A DNA stretch of 8,878 bases from an uncultured Ruminococcus sp. (lineage in GTDB: Bacteria; Bacillota; Clostridia; Oscillospirales; Acutalibacteraceae), in contig CACYDO010000015.1 in NCBI GenBank assembly GCA_902773165.1, positions 1 through 8,878 on the forward strand. Direction: 5' to 3'. The notes beneath the pieces were generated by a model. It did no database searches, was not told the DNA's origin, and saw only the letters and a program-made list of their open reading frames with translations. Each line of letters starts with the position of its first letter. Position 1 is the first letter of the stretch. The position numbers and the translations under genes were made by a program. Positions 1-6,862 of the stretch are shown here, piece after piece.

Positions 1-1
1 T

Positions 2-136
2 ATGCTCATTATTCTTCTTATCGCTGCAGGAATGGGGGTAAGGGCATTTATCCGCTGGCTTGATGAGCTGTCCTGCTCAACCTTTGAAAACCTTTTCAAA
101 GAACGTCTTATAAATAACTATATAGAGATTATATAA
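2..136 (+). CDS. C-terminal tail of an unidentified membrane-associated protein (5' partial)
   Basis: An open frame runs in from the left edge and stops with TAA at 134-136. The visible 44 residues begin with a hydrophobic stretch (MLIILLIAAGMGV), which could be a membrane segment. A charged, amphipathic tail follows (RAFIRWLDEL, then ENLFKERLINNYIEII). There is an ATG at 2-4, but no upstream sequence to show a ribosome binding site. I therefore read this as the end of a longer gene, though a small stand-alone membrane peptide cannot be excluded. The stop lies 15 bp before the upp start, with the upp ribosome binding site directly after it, so the two are probably co-transcribed. I do not recognise the family. 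Confidence 0.5.
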   Translation: MLIILLIAAGMGVRAFIRWLDELSCSTFENLFKERLINNYIEII

Positions 137-151
137 TAAGGAGACAATAAT

Positions 152-784
152 ATGAATGACAATGTAATGATAATGGAACACCCACTTATTAAGCATAAGA
201 TATCTTTGCTTAGGGACAAGAATACAGGTACGGGAGAGTTCCGCAGTCTTGTCGAAGAGATAGCTATGCTTATGGCTTTTGAAGCCCTGCGCAGTCTTCC
301 GCTTGAAGAAGCCGAGATAGAAACGCCTATCGAAAAATGTACATGCCCCGTAATCTCGGGCAAAAAGCTTGCTATCGTGCCGATCCTTCGTGCAGGTCTT
401 GGCATGGTAGACGGTATACTCAGCCTTGTTCCGACAGCTAAGGTTGGTCACATCGGTCTTTGCCGTGATGAGGAAACTCACCTTCCGCAGGAGTATTACT
501 GCAAGCTGCCCGGTATGCTCGAACAGCGCGAGATCATTCTGCTTGACCCTATGCTCGCTACGGGCGGTTCGGCTGCCGCTGCCGTAGACCTTATTAAGTC
601 TCACGGCGGAAAAAACATCAAGTTTATGTGCATTATTGCCGCCCCCGAAGGTCTTAAGGTACTTTCAGAAGCACACCCCGATATAGAGATCTATTGCGGT
701 AATCTCGATCGCTGTCTGAATGAAAATGCCTATATCTGCCCCGGTCTTGGCGACGCAGGCGACAGAATATTCGGCACAAAATAA
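152..784 (+). CDS. upp: Uracil phosphoribosyltransferase
   Basis: Upp converts uracil and PRPP to UMP in the cytoplasm (pyrimidine salvage). The 210 aa match the usual length of about 208. Family signatures are present in order: an N-terminal HPLIKHKISLLRDKNT-type segment (10-25), ILRAGLGM (78-85), the PRPP-binding loop DPMLATGGS (132-140), and the C-terminal uracil-binding segment CPGLGDAGDRIFGTK (196-210). No key motif is broken. The start is fixed by AAGGAG at 138-143, 8 bp before the ATG. It sits 15 bp after the upstream partial gene and 24 bp before the amidase gene, which suggests one transcript. No promoter is visible inside the window, so transcription presumably begins upstream of it. 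Identification is secure from motifs. Confidence 0.97.
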   Translation: MNDNVMIMEHPLIKHKISLLRDKNTGTGEFRSLVEEIAMLMAFEALRSLPLEEAEIETPIEKCTCPVISGKKLAIVPILRAGLGMVDGILSLVPTAKVGHIGLCRDEETHLPQEYYCKLPGMLEQREIILLDPMLATGGSAAAAVDLIKSHGGKNIKFMCIIAAPEGLKVLSEAHPDIEIYCGNLDRCLNENAYICPGLGDAGDRIFGTK

Positions 785-808
785 TATAATATTAAAAAGA
801 GGTATAGT

Positions 809-2152
809 ATGAACTACATATGGTTGAAAAGCCCGGCAAAAAAGCTTTTTTGTCTTCTTGCTGCATGTGCTGTTTTATCAGCAGGCGGAGTCACGGCGTT
901 TGCCGATGAAGCAGGCGGCAGCGGCGAAACGCCTATAAACGACGTTATTGTTGATTTTGAGGATTTTGGCGAAAATGCGTTTGACGCAGATGGACAAGCC
1001 GAAACCGCAGATTCTCCCGATTCCGCTGATGAAGCTGAAGAAACGCTAGATGTTCCTCTTACGGGAATAAAGGGCGATGTTGACGGCGACGGTGAGGTCA
1101 CAAGCGGTGATGCGCTCAAAATACTGCGTCATTCCGCTTCTCTCGAAAAGCTGCACAGCAAATTGATCCCCTTTGCAGATATGGACAGCGACGGTGTTGT
1201 TACAAGCAGCGACGCACTTGAAGCTTTACGAAAGTATGTCGATGTTACACCTCCTGTAATCTCCTTCCCTTCTGAAATAACTGCTCGCTGCGGCGACAGG
1301 ATCGACATTGAAGCAAAAATGACTCCTGCCGCGCTTTACAGCGGTATAAAATTCGAGTATACATTGGGCGATGATCTCTCCGATGATGGTCTTACCGACG
1401 CATACGGCAGACGTTTCAGAGTTCTTGATTATACAAATACGGGTAAAATAAAAGCTTTCCACCCCGGTACTTCAACTATCACCGCAACGGCTTCAAACGG
1501 CATGAAGGCTGTCTGCAACGTCACCGTTTCCGATACCGTTACAGTAAAAACGATATCTTCGGGAAATACTTCCCTTACAATTACTTCTCACCTGATGACC
1601 TACAACGACTGCTACAACGAAGAGGACGATTTTACCGACCTTCAGGGCGTTGTTGTTCATTCGACTGCAACTCCCGGAGTTAATGCTGCAAGATGGTACG
1701 ATCTGTGGAATCAGCCGGAAACAAACGTTGCCGTTCATTCCTTCCTTGATGATGAGGGCGTGTATAATTATCTTCCTTACGATCAGATAGGCTGGCACGC
1801 AGGCAGTCCTGCAAATCAGCATTATCTTGATTTTGAGATCTGCGAGCCGGGCGGTTTTTCTTACGTAAACAACGTTGTTACGGGCTACGATGTTTACGAA
1901 CAGCAGGAGTATTTTGATAAGATCTGGGCAAATGCCGCTCTTTACACAGCTTATCTTTGCAGTATGAACGGCTTCACGGAGCAGAATGTTATCAGCCACG
2001 GCGAAGCAGGCAGAATGGGTATAGGCACAAATCACGGAGATCCCGATCATTGGTTTGTACTCCACAACAGAACGATGGACGATTTCCGCAATGAGGTCGC
2101 AAAATACCTCGCTCTCGGTATTACCGAATCAGAAACTAAAATAATCGGGTAA
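809..2152 (+). CDS. Secreted dockerin-containing N-acetylmuramoyl-L-alanine amidase (amidase_2 type)
   Basis: This is a probable exported peptidoglycan hydrolase that cuts the bond between MurNAc and L-Ala. Residues 1-32 look like a Sec signal peptide: basic KK at 11-12, a hydrophobic core, and AFA-D as a likely cleavage site. Residues 33-85 are an acidic, low-complexity linker. Residues 88-145 form a dockerin type I domain with two calcium-loop repeats, GDVDGDGEVTSGDALKILR (89-107) and ADMDSDGVVTSSDALEALR (123-141). Residues ~149-241 look like a bacterial Ig-like (Big_2) domain ending in ITATASNGMKAVCNVTV. Residues ~276-437 are the amidase_2/PGRP-like catalytic domain: VVVHST (H284), GWHAG (330), ISHGEA (H397) and NHGDPDHW (408-415). 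By family analogy H284, H397 and a residue in the NHGD motif (probably D411) would bind zinc; these assignments are inferred. AAGAGG at 797-802 supports the start. The gene lies 24 bp after upp and is followed by a terminator. The dockerin suggests docking to a cohesin on a scaffoldin or cell surface. Confidence 0.9.
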   Translation: MNYIWLKSPAKKLFCLLAACAVLSAGGVTAFADEAGGSGETPINDVIVDFEDFGENAFDADGQAETADSPDSADEAEETLDVPLTGIKGDVDGDGEVTSGDALKILRHSASLEKLHSKLIPFADMDSDGVVTSSDALEALRKYVDVTPPVISFPSEITARCGDRIDIEAKMTPAALYSGIKFEYTLGDDLSDDGLTDAYGRRFRVLDYTNTGKIKAFHPGTSTITATASNGMKAVCNVTVSDTVTVKTISSGNTSLTITSHLMTYNDCYNEEDDFTDLQGVVVHSTATPGVNAARWYDLWNQPETNVAVHSFLDDEGVYNYLPYDQIGWHAGSPANQHYLDFEICEPGGFSYVNNVVTGYDVYEQQEYFDKIWANAALYTAYLCSMNGFTEQNVISHGEAGRMGIGTNHGDPDHWFVLHNRTMDDFRNEVAKYLALGITESETKIIG

Positions 2153-2175
2153 TTATAATTCAAATAATCAGCATG

Positions 2176-2209
2176 AAAAAACCGGCTTCCGAAAATGGAA
2201 GTCGGTTTT
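2176..2209. terminator. Bidirectional intrinsic terminator between the amidase and nif3-family genes
   Basis: The arms CCGGCTTCC and GGAAGTCGG form a 9-bp stem with one G-T wobble around a 6-nt loop (2191-2196). The stem is preceded by a run of A and followed by TTTT, so it can terminate transcripts from both sides. It lies 23 bp after the amidase stop (+) and about 50 bp after the convergent nif3-family stop (-), exactly where a shared terminator is expected. Confidence 0.85.
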
Positions 2210-2258
2210 ACTGCTGTTAAACACATCTTTTAACTTGTGTAGATTTTTGTTTCTCCGT

Positions 2259-3020
2259 TCATATAAGTACGCCGACGCCGTCACCGAAGGTCTTGCTTTT
2301 TTCAAAAGAAATATCCTCAAAGGCTTCCGACAGCTTTTGCGCAAGAGGAGCGATAACAACGTCTTCACTGTGGTAATGACCGAGTATAAAGGTGCTCATA
2401 CCTGCTTCGTTGGCTGCAAGAAGCTCGTGGTGCTTGATCTCTCCCGTAACAAAAGCGTCGCAGCCCTCTGCTATCGCCGAAAAGATCTCGCTGCCGCCTG
2501 CACCGGAGCATAACCCTACCTTTTTTATCTCCATATTGTATTCGGTGAATGGTACAGCGCTCATTTTCAGATTCTTCTTGATCTTAGCTGCAAGGCTGCC
2601 CGGGTCGGTTATCTCCGTTGTGTTCGCCGTGAACAGTATCTCGTTGTTTTCACACGGGCGGCAGTCTACAAGCCCTATCGCTGCGGCAAGCGCTGTATTA
2701 ACGCCGAAAACAGGCGATTTATCGAGATTTGTATGCGCGCACAGGCACGAAATATCGTATTTCGCAGCGCGGTAAACAGGACTGTCTGAGGAGAGTCTTT
2801 TTAATCCGCCGAAAATGATCGGGTGATGGCTTACGATCAGGTCTGCACCGATATCATGCGCTTCTTCCACAACGCCGTTTGTGATATCCAGAGAGAGAAG
2901 CACCTTCGTAACTGCGGATTTTTTATCGCCGACAAGAACTCCGACATTATCCCAGCTCTCCGCAGAGGAGAACGGTGCAAAGCGGTCAATATAATCATAA
3001 ATATCGCTGACTGCTGTCAT
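2259..3020 (-). CDS. Nif3-like dinuclear metal centre protein (short, YbgI-like form)
   Basis: This belongs to the NIF3/YqfO/YbgI family: cytoplasmic ring-forming proteins with a two-metal site and an unsettled biochemical role. Family hallmarks are SWDNVGVLVGD (22-32), the HHP metal motif (H65, H66), AHTNLD (D100) and GHYHSE (H215, E219). These correspond to the five expected metal ligands, and all are present. At 253 aa it is the short form without the inserted PII-like domain of Bacillus YqfO (about 370 aa). The ATG at 3020 is preceded by GGAG at 3030-3033, which lies inside the end of trmK. The reading frames overlap by 26 bp, so translational coupling is likely. The trmK-nif3 order matches the known yqfN-yqfO pair in Bacillus. 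It ends at a convergent terminator shared with the amidase gene. Confidence 0.93.
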   Translation of the reverse strand: MTAVSDIYDYIDRFAPFSSAESWDNVGVLVGDKKSAVTKVLLSLDITNGVVEEAHDIGADLIVSHHPIIFGGLKRLSSDSPVYRAAKYDISCLCAHTNLDKSPVFGVNTALAAAIGLVDCRPCENNEILFTANTTEITDPGSLAAKIKKNLKMSAVPFTEYNMEIKKVGLCSGAGGSEIFSAIAEGCDAFVTGEIKHHELLAANEAGMSTFILGHYHSEDVVIAPLAQKLSEAFEDISFEKSKTFGDGVGVLI

Positions 3021-3696
3021 TTATATCATCTCCGTAAAGCTTAATTATTTCTGCGATAACGCCGTCCAATTCCGATGTATCTCCGCCGGTAACGGAAATC
3101 CCGTTTCGTTTTTTATATATTTTAGACAGCACACCCTTCATATAATCACGCGAAAGATGGTCGGCAGGGTCAAGTCTGCCCATATAATAAAAGGAGCTTT
3201 CCGCCTTCATTATAATTCCGCTGTATCGTGCAAGAATAACGGTATAGTTCTTTCCGCCGTGAGCGCAGGGCGTTTCGCTGACTATTTCAAAGCCGTTATC
3301 CAAAAGGTATTTCCGCAGAATATGCGCCTTTGTCATGGGCTGCAAAATAAGGCGCTTATCGCTGTCTTTAAGCCACGGCGCCCTTTCAATGATATTGCAG
3401 ATAAGCTCTGAGCCCATGCCTGCCATAACGATGTCGTCGGCTTCTTCCGGCAGAACCGCGTCAAGCCCGTCCGACAGACGTGCCGCGACGATTTCCGAGC
3501 AGCCGTATTTTTCTATATTATCCGCGCCCGAGCGCAGCGGCTTTTCACGTATGTCAGAGGCTATCGCCGAGGTTATACTATCATTCTTTGCAAGCCATAC
3601 GGGCAGATATGCGTGATCTGTTCCAACGTCCGCGAGCTTAGCGCCCTTTCGCACCAATGACGCGCAGACAGCTAATCTTCCGTCGAGTGTAAACAT
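2995..3696 (-). CDS. trmK: tRNA (adenine(22)-N1)-methyltransferase
   Basis: TrmK transfers a methyl group from SAM to N1 of A22 in the D-loop region of tRNAs. The 233-aa protein has the class I SAM-binding motif LADVGTDHAYLPVWL (21-35), an acidic SASDI-type strand end (43-49, AIASDIR), and the characteristic MAGMGSELI motif (91-99). It then has LILQPM (116-121), and an YTVI strand (151-154) close to family sequences. The C-terminal ~70 residues are helical and charged, as expected for the tRNA-binding part. The start at 3696 is supported by AAGGAA at 3701-3706. An extended -10 promoter lies just upstream. It heads a two-gene unit with the overlapping nif3-family gene. In Bacillus and many clostridia this pair follows the primary sigma factor gene; that is not so here, where nrdD is the upstream neighbour. 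Confidence 0.92.
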   Translation of the reverse strand: MFTLDGRLAVCASLVRKGAKLADVGTDHAYLPVWLAKNDSITSAIASDIREKPLRSGADNIEKYGCSEIVAARLSDGLDAVLPEEADDIVMAGMGSELICNIIERAPWLKDSDKRLILQPMTKAHILRKYLLDNGFEIVSETPCAHGGKNYTVILARYSGIIMKAESSFYYMGRLDPADHLSRDYMKGVLSKIYKKRNGISVTGGDTSELDGVIAEIIKLYGDDINDSSQRYL

Positions 3697-3718
3697 GCGA
3701 TTCCTTTCTTAATCATAT

Positions 3719-3727
3719 ATTATAGCA
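3719..3727 (-). promoter_or_regulatory. Extended -10 promoter for trmK-nif3
   Basis: Read on the minus strand this is TGCTATAAT, a perfect -10 with the extended TGn element. No good -35 is visible at 16-18 bp, which is tolerated by extended -10 promoters. Transcription would begin near 3712, giving a short leader of about 15 nt that contains the AAGGAA ribosome binding site. The call rests on motif and position only. Confidence 0.5.
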
Positions 3728-3766
3728 ATAACGCAGGCATTCCCGATAAAGCATAAATAAAACTGA

Positions 3767-3820
3767 AATTGGTCTCCGCGTATAAAGCTATACATAAGCC
3801 TCAAAACGCGGAGACCAATT
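3767..3820 (-). terminator. Long hairpin downstream of nrdD; dispersed-repeat copy 1, possible terminator
   Basis: Perfect 15-bp arms, AATTGGTCTCCGCGT (3767-3781) and its complement (3806-3820), enclose a 24-nt loop. On the minus strand the hairpin is followed by the T-rich stretch TCAGTTTTATTT, so it could end the nrdD transcript, which stops 84 bp earlier at 3904. The same core (GGTCTCCGCG) and flank (AAACTGAAA) recur near 8766-8816, so this is probably a member of a dispersed hairpin family. The T-tract is interrupted, so terminator function is uncertain. Confidence 0.5.
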
Positions 3821-3903
3821 ATCCGTTATGTAAAACTATTGTCGGAACTGCCGCCGTTAGGGATCAAATTTGGACGCGGGCGCAAACTTTTGTTTATATA
3901 AAA

Positions 3904-6273
3904 CTATATGCGCGTACTGAGTGTGTCCGCTTGGCTATCGGGTGCTTGCCCGGTAGTGTCGTGCTTTACTCTGTCGTGTTCCTCGGCGCGTTTTGCGTTG
4001 TTGAAGCGATCTACCGTACCTACAAGGTAGCCCGTGATCCTTCTGATTCGCTCAAAGCCCATTCCGTCTTCCTTCTCGTGACGTCCGCACTGAGGGCAGG
4101 TGTCGCCGATGATTCCCGTATATCCGCAGCAGGGGTCCCTGTCTACGGGGTGGTTGATAGAGCCGTAACCTATGCCGCTCTCCTTCATCGTTCTGATAAC
4201 TGCTTCAAATGCGTCGAGATTCTGGAGCGGATCTCCGTCAAGCTCGATATAGGAAATGTGTCCGCCGTTTGTCAGCGCATGGTAAGGTGCTTCTATTCTT
4301 ATCTTTTCAAATGCGTTGATCGGGAAATAAACAGGCACATGGAAAGAGTTTGTGTAATAATCTCTGTCGGTAACGCCGGGGATAATGCCGAAGCGCTTTG
4401 CGTCCATTCTTACGAATCTGCCGCTAAGACCCTCTGCCGGAGTGGCGATGAGCGAGAAGTTAAGACCGTACTTTCTTCCCGCCTCATCCATTCTCTTGCG
4501 CATATAGCCGATAATTTCAAGACCGAGGTTCTGAGCCTCCTTGCTTTCGCCGTGGTGCTTGCCAATGAGCGCTTTAAGGCACTCTGCAAGACCGATGAAG
4601 CCCATCGTAAGTGTGCCGTGCTTCAACACCTCTCTGATACTGTCGTCCGGACCGAGCTTTTCGGAGTCTATCCATACGCCCTGACCCATAAGGAACGGGA
4701 AATTACGGACAGTCTTGCCTGCCTGTATCTCGAAGCGTGCAAGAAGCTGGTCGATAACGAGGTCGATCATTCTGTCAAGCTGCTCGTAGAAAAAGTCGAT
4801 GTTGCCGTTGCTGAGTATCGCAAGACGCGGAAGGTTTACAGACGTAAAGCTGAGATTTCCTCTTCCCGATACGATCTCGCGCGACGGGTCGTGAAGATTT
4901 GCAATAACTCTTGTGCGGCAGCCCATGTATGCGCACTCTGTTTCGGGGTGACCCTCCTTGTAGTAGGAAAGGTTGAACGGTGCGTCGATAAAGCTGAAAT
5001 TCGGGAAAAGTCTTTTTGCCGAAACTCTCATTGCAAGCTTGAAAAGATCGTAGTTGGGGTCGCCGGGGTTATAGTTTATTCCTTCCTTGACCTTGAAAAT
5101 ATGGATAGGGAAGATAGGCGTTTCGCCGTTGCCCAAGCCTGCTTCTGTTGCAAGAAGAACGTTCTTGATTATCATTCTGCCCTCGGGGCTGGTGTCCGTA
5201 CCGTAATTTATGGAGCTGAACGGGATCTGCGCGCCTGCTCTTGAATGCATGGTGTTGAGGTTATGAACAAGAGCCTCCATTGCCTGGTAGCACGTTCTGT
5301 CAGTTTCTGTCTGAGCGTGCTTGTACGCAAAGCGCTGGAGCTTTCCTGCAATTTTATCTCCATACGCTCCTGTCAGCAGCTCAAGCTCTGCGTTCTGATA
5401 CTCCTCGCCGTCGTCAAGACGAGGCATTCTGCCTGTCATTTCTTCAGCCTTGTCTGCGATCTCGTCAGCCTTTGCCTTAGCGTCCTCCTCGTCGCAGAGA
5501 AGCTCGATCGCCCTTGCAAGATTCTGACGGTATATGCGGCGATACGTCTTCATAACGCCCTTAGACATTCCGTAATCGAAATTCGGGATACTCTGACCAC
5601 CGTGCTGATCGTTCTGATTGGACTGTATTGCAATGCAAGCGAGCGCACTGTAGCTGATAATGTCGTTCGGCTCGCGCAAAAATCCGTGACCTGTGCAGAA
5701 TCCGCCGTCAAAAAGGCGCTCTATGTCGATCTGACAGCACGTAGTTGTAAGCGTAAGGAAATCAAGATCGTGAATATGAATATCGCCCTCGGTATGTGCC
5801 TTTGCGTGCTCGGGCTTGAGAATGTACATTTCGTAAAACTGCTTTGCGCCCTCGGAGCCGTACTTAAGCATAGTTCCCATCGCCGTGTCGCCGTCAATGT
5901 TGGCGTTTTCACGCTTGATATCGCTGTCCTTCGCCGATTTGAACGTAAGGCTCTCGTATATCTTCATCAGCTTTGTATTCATCGTGCGCATTCTTGTACG
6001 CTCGGCTCTGTACAGGATATATTCCTTCGCTGTGCGCGCATGACCGTTCTCAATGAGTATTTTCTCCACTACGTCCTGAACGTGCTCCACGCCGGGAACG
6101 CCGTCTTCACCAAGCTCCTTCTCAAGATAAGCTACAACCTGATCGGCAAGATCTTCTGCAACCTCAATATCCTTACCTCCTATTGCAGAAGCCGCTTTGA
6201 AGATCGCCTGAACGATCTTGCCTTTATTGAAGCCTACTGTTCGACCGTCGCGCTTTACGATAGTTGTGATCAT
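3904..6273 (-). CDS. nrdD: Anaerobic (class III) ribonucleoside-triphosphate reductase
   Basis: NrdD reduces NTPs to dNTPs under strict anaerobiosis using a glycyl radical. An ATP-cone allosteric domain covers residues ~2-95 (TIVKRDGRTVGFNKGKIV). The 10-stranded barrel carries GDIHIHDLDF, the CCQIDIERLFDGG segment, and MGCRTRV with C452 as the likely thiyl-radical cysteine. The C-terminal zinc-binding segment has C715, C716, C726 and C729 (CCGYTG, CPQCGR). The glycyl radical motif RRITGYL places the radical on G748. The usual protein ends near EHDRVKH (771 here); this one carries 18 extra residues (772-789). AGGGGG at 6284-6289 precedes the ATG by 10 bp. A sigma-70 promoter and two NrdR-like boxes lie upstream. 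No nrdG activase follows, although the two genes are often adjacent; it must be encoded elsewhere if the enzyme works. TCA, TTA and CTA codons are almost absent, which leaves long open frames on the opposite strand. Confidence 0.97.
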   Translation of the reverse strand: MITTIVKRDGRTVGFNKGKIVQAIFKAASAIGGKDIEVAEDLADQVVAYLEKELGEDGVPGVEHVQDVVEKILIENGHARTAKEYILYRAERTRMRTMNTKLMKIYESLTFKSAKDSDIKRENANIDGDTAMGTMLKYGSEGAKQFYEMYILKPEHAKAHTEGDIHIHDLDFLTLTTTCCQIDIERLFDGGFCTGHGFLREPNDIISYSALACIAIQSNQNDQHGGQSIPNFDYGMSKGVMKTYRRIYRQNLARAIELLCDEEDAKAKADEIADKAEEMTGRMPRLDDGEEYQNAELELLTGAYGDKIAGKLQRFAYKHAQTETDRTCYQAMEALVHNLNTMHSRAGAQIPFSSINYGTDTSPEGRMIIKNVLLATEAGLGNGETPIFPIHIFKVKEGINYNPGDPNYDLFKLAMRVSAKRLFPNFSFIDAPFNLSYYKEGHPETECAYMGCRTRVIANLHDPSREIVSGRGNLSFTSVNLPRLAILSNGNIDFFYEQLDRMIDLVIDQLLARFEIQAGKTVRNFPFLMGQGVWIDSEKLGPDDSIREVLKHGTLTMGFIGLAECLKALIGKHHGESKEAQNLGLEIIGYMRKRMDEAGRKYGLNFSLIATPAEGLSGRFVRMDAKRFGIIPGVTDRDYYTNSFHVPVYFPINAFEKIRIEAPYHALTNGGHISYIELDGDPLQNLDAFEAVIRTMKESGIGYGSINHPVDRDPCCGYTGIIGDTCPQCGRHEKEDGMGFERIRRITGYLVGTVDRFNNAKRAEEHDRVKHDTTGQAPDSQADTLSTRI

Positions 6274-6371
6274 CTTTTGTTTGCCCCCTGTGTATTTTGT
6301 AATATTTTTTGTATTGTATTTGTATTTTTTATTCTGGATTTAAAATATTTTGATAGCTTTTACCGTGTTTG

Positions 6372-6387
6372 TGCAGATATTTTGTGC
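6372..6387 (-). promoter_or_regulatory. Degenerate NrdR-like box in the nrdD leader
   Basis: On the nrdD strand the 16-mer GCACAAAATATCTGCA matches about 9 of 16 positions of the known NrdR consensus (aCaCwAtATaTwGtgt); only the CACAAAATAT half is strong. It starts exactly 31 bp from the strong box at 6403-6418. That is the spacing typical of paired NrdR boxes, and is the main reason for calling it. Confidence 0.5.
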
Positions 6388-6402
6388 TTTGGGCGAAGAA
6401 GC

Positions 6403-6418
6403 ACACAATATATAGTAT
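6403..6418 (-). promoter_or_regulatory. NrdR box upstream of nrdD
   Basis: On the nrdD strand ATACTATATATTGTGT matches 15 of 16 positions of the palindromic NrdR consensus. NrdR is the ATP-cone repressor of ribonucleotide reductase genes in most bacteria, so nrdD is the expected target. The box lies about 20 nt downstream of the predicted transcription start, where binding would block early elongation or promoter clearance. Confidence 0.75.
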
Positions 6419-6443
6419 CTGCTTATTGGGGTGAGCAAGTTTA

Positions 6444-6472
6444 AGTATATAATATTACAGTGCCGTTGTCAA
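6444..6472 (-). promoter_or_regulatory. Sigma-70/SigA promoter of nrdD
   Basis: On the minus strand TTGACA (6467-6472) and TATACT (6444-6449) are separated by exactly 17 bp. The -35 is perfect and the -10 has one mismatch. Transcription would start near 6437, leaving a leader of about 165 nt that is AT-rich and contains both NrdR-like boxes. Confidence 0.8.
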
Positions 6473-6604
6473 GGGAGGAAAGAGTGATTTTTACTGTTTT
6501 GCCGATTTTTGGTGAATTTTGTACATAACCGCGCATTTAATCTATATACAGTATACAAACTTAAAAATATCCACAATATATTGAGATTAGTGATCTATAG
6601 TTGC

Positions 6605-6712
6605 AAATCAGAATTATAAAAAATAATGTTAAAAATGCCCGGAAACGGCTTTACTATGCGGAATTTCGTTGTAAGCAGAAGCACTTCAAGCCGATTTATG
6701 ATATTCTGATTT
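6605..6712. repeat. Nested inverted repeat, possible structured RNA or miniature element remnant
   Basis: Outer arms AAATCAGAAT (6605-6614) and ATTCTGATTT (6703-6712) are a perfect 10-bp inverted repeat. Inside them AAACGGCTT (6643-6651) pairs with AAGCCGATTT (6688-6697), apart from one bulged A. The two helices are nested, so the 108-nt block could fold as one structure on either strand. No flanking target-site duplication was found, and no known RNA family was recognised. Confidence 0.4.
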
Positions 6713-6862
6713 TACCGGAAGCAAGATAAATAATTATTAATGTGCAAGATTATATTATCTTAAAATATAATATAAAATCAAAGTATAATTAAAACTCGTG
6801 TTATATAAATAACGTCTGCTGACCGGAAATATAAAAGTTTTGCAGCAGAAGCAGTTATACAG

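Noticed and set aside
814..1119. Serine/proline-rich minus-strand frame opposite the amidase N-terminus
   Set aside because: It is a mirror of the acidic linker and dockerin coding region; the plus-strand frame has a signal peptide and clear domains.
3769..6444. Two very long plus-strand open frames (491 and 399 codons), in the same frame, opposite nrdD
   Set aside because: They lie in the codon-aligned antisense frame of nrdD, where stops arise only from TTA, CTA and TCA sense codons. nrdD almost never uses those codons; a TCA serine makes the one break at 5242-5244. The translations show no recognisable domains, while nrdD is unmistakable on the minus strand.
6473..6535. GGGAGG followed by GTG at 6484 as a possible small gene
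   Set aside because: The frame closes after about 14 codons, and the purine run overlaps the region of the nrdD -35 element on the other strand.
6601..6729. 42-codon plus-strand frame with protein-like composition (ends ...KPIYDILILPEAR)
   Set aside because: TTG start directly after a stop, no ribosome binding site, and it overlaps the nested inverted repeat. It could be a fragment of a decayed gene, but nothing supports a product.
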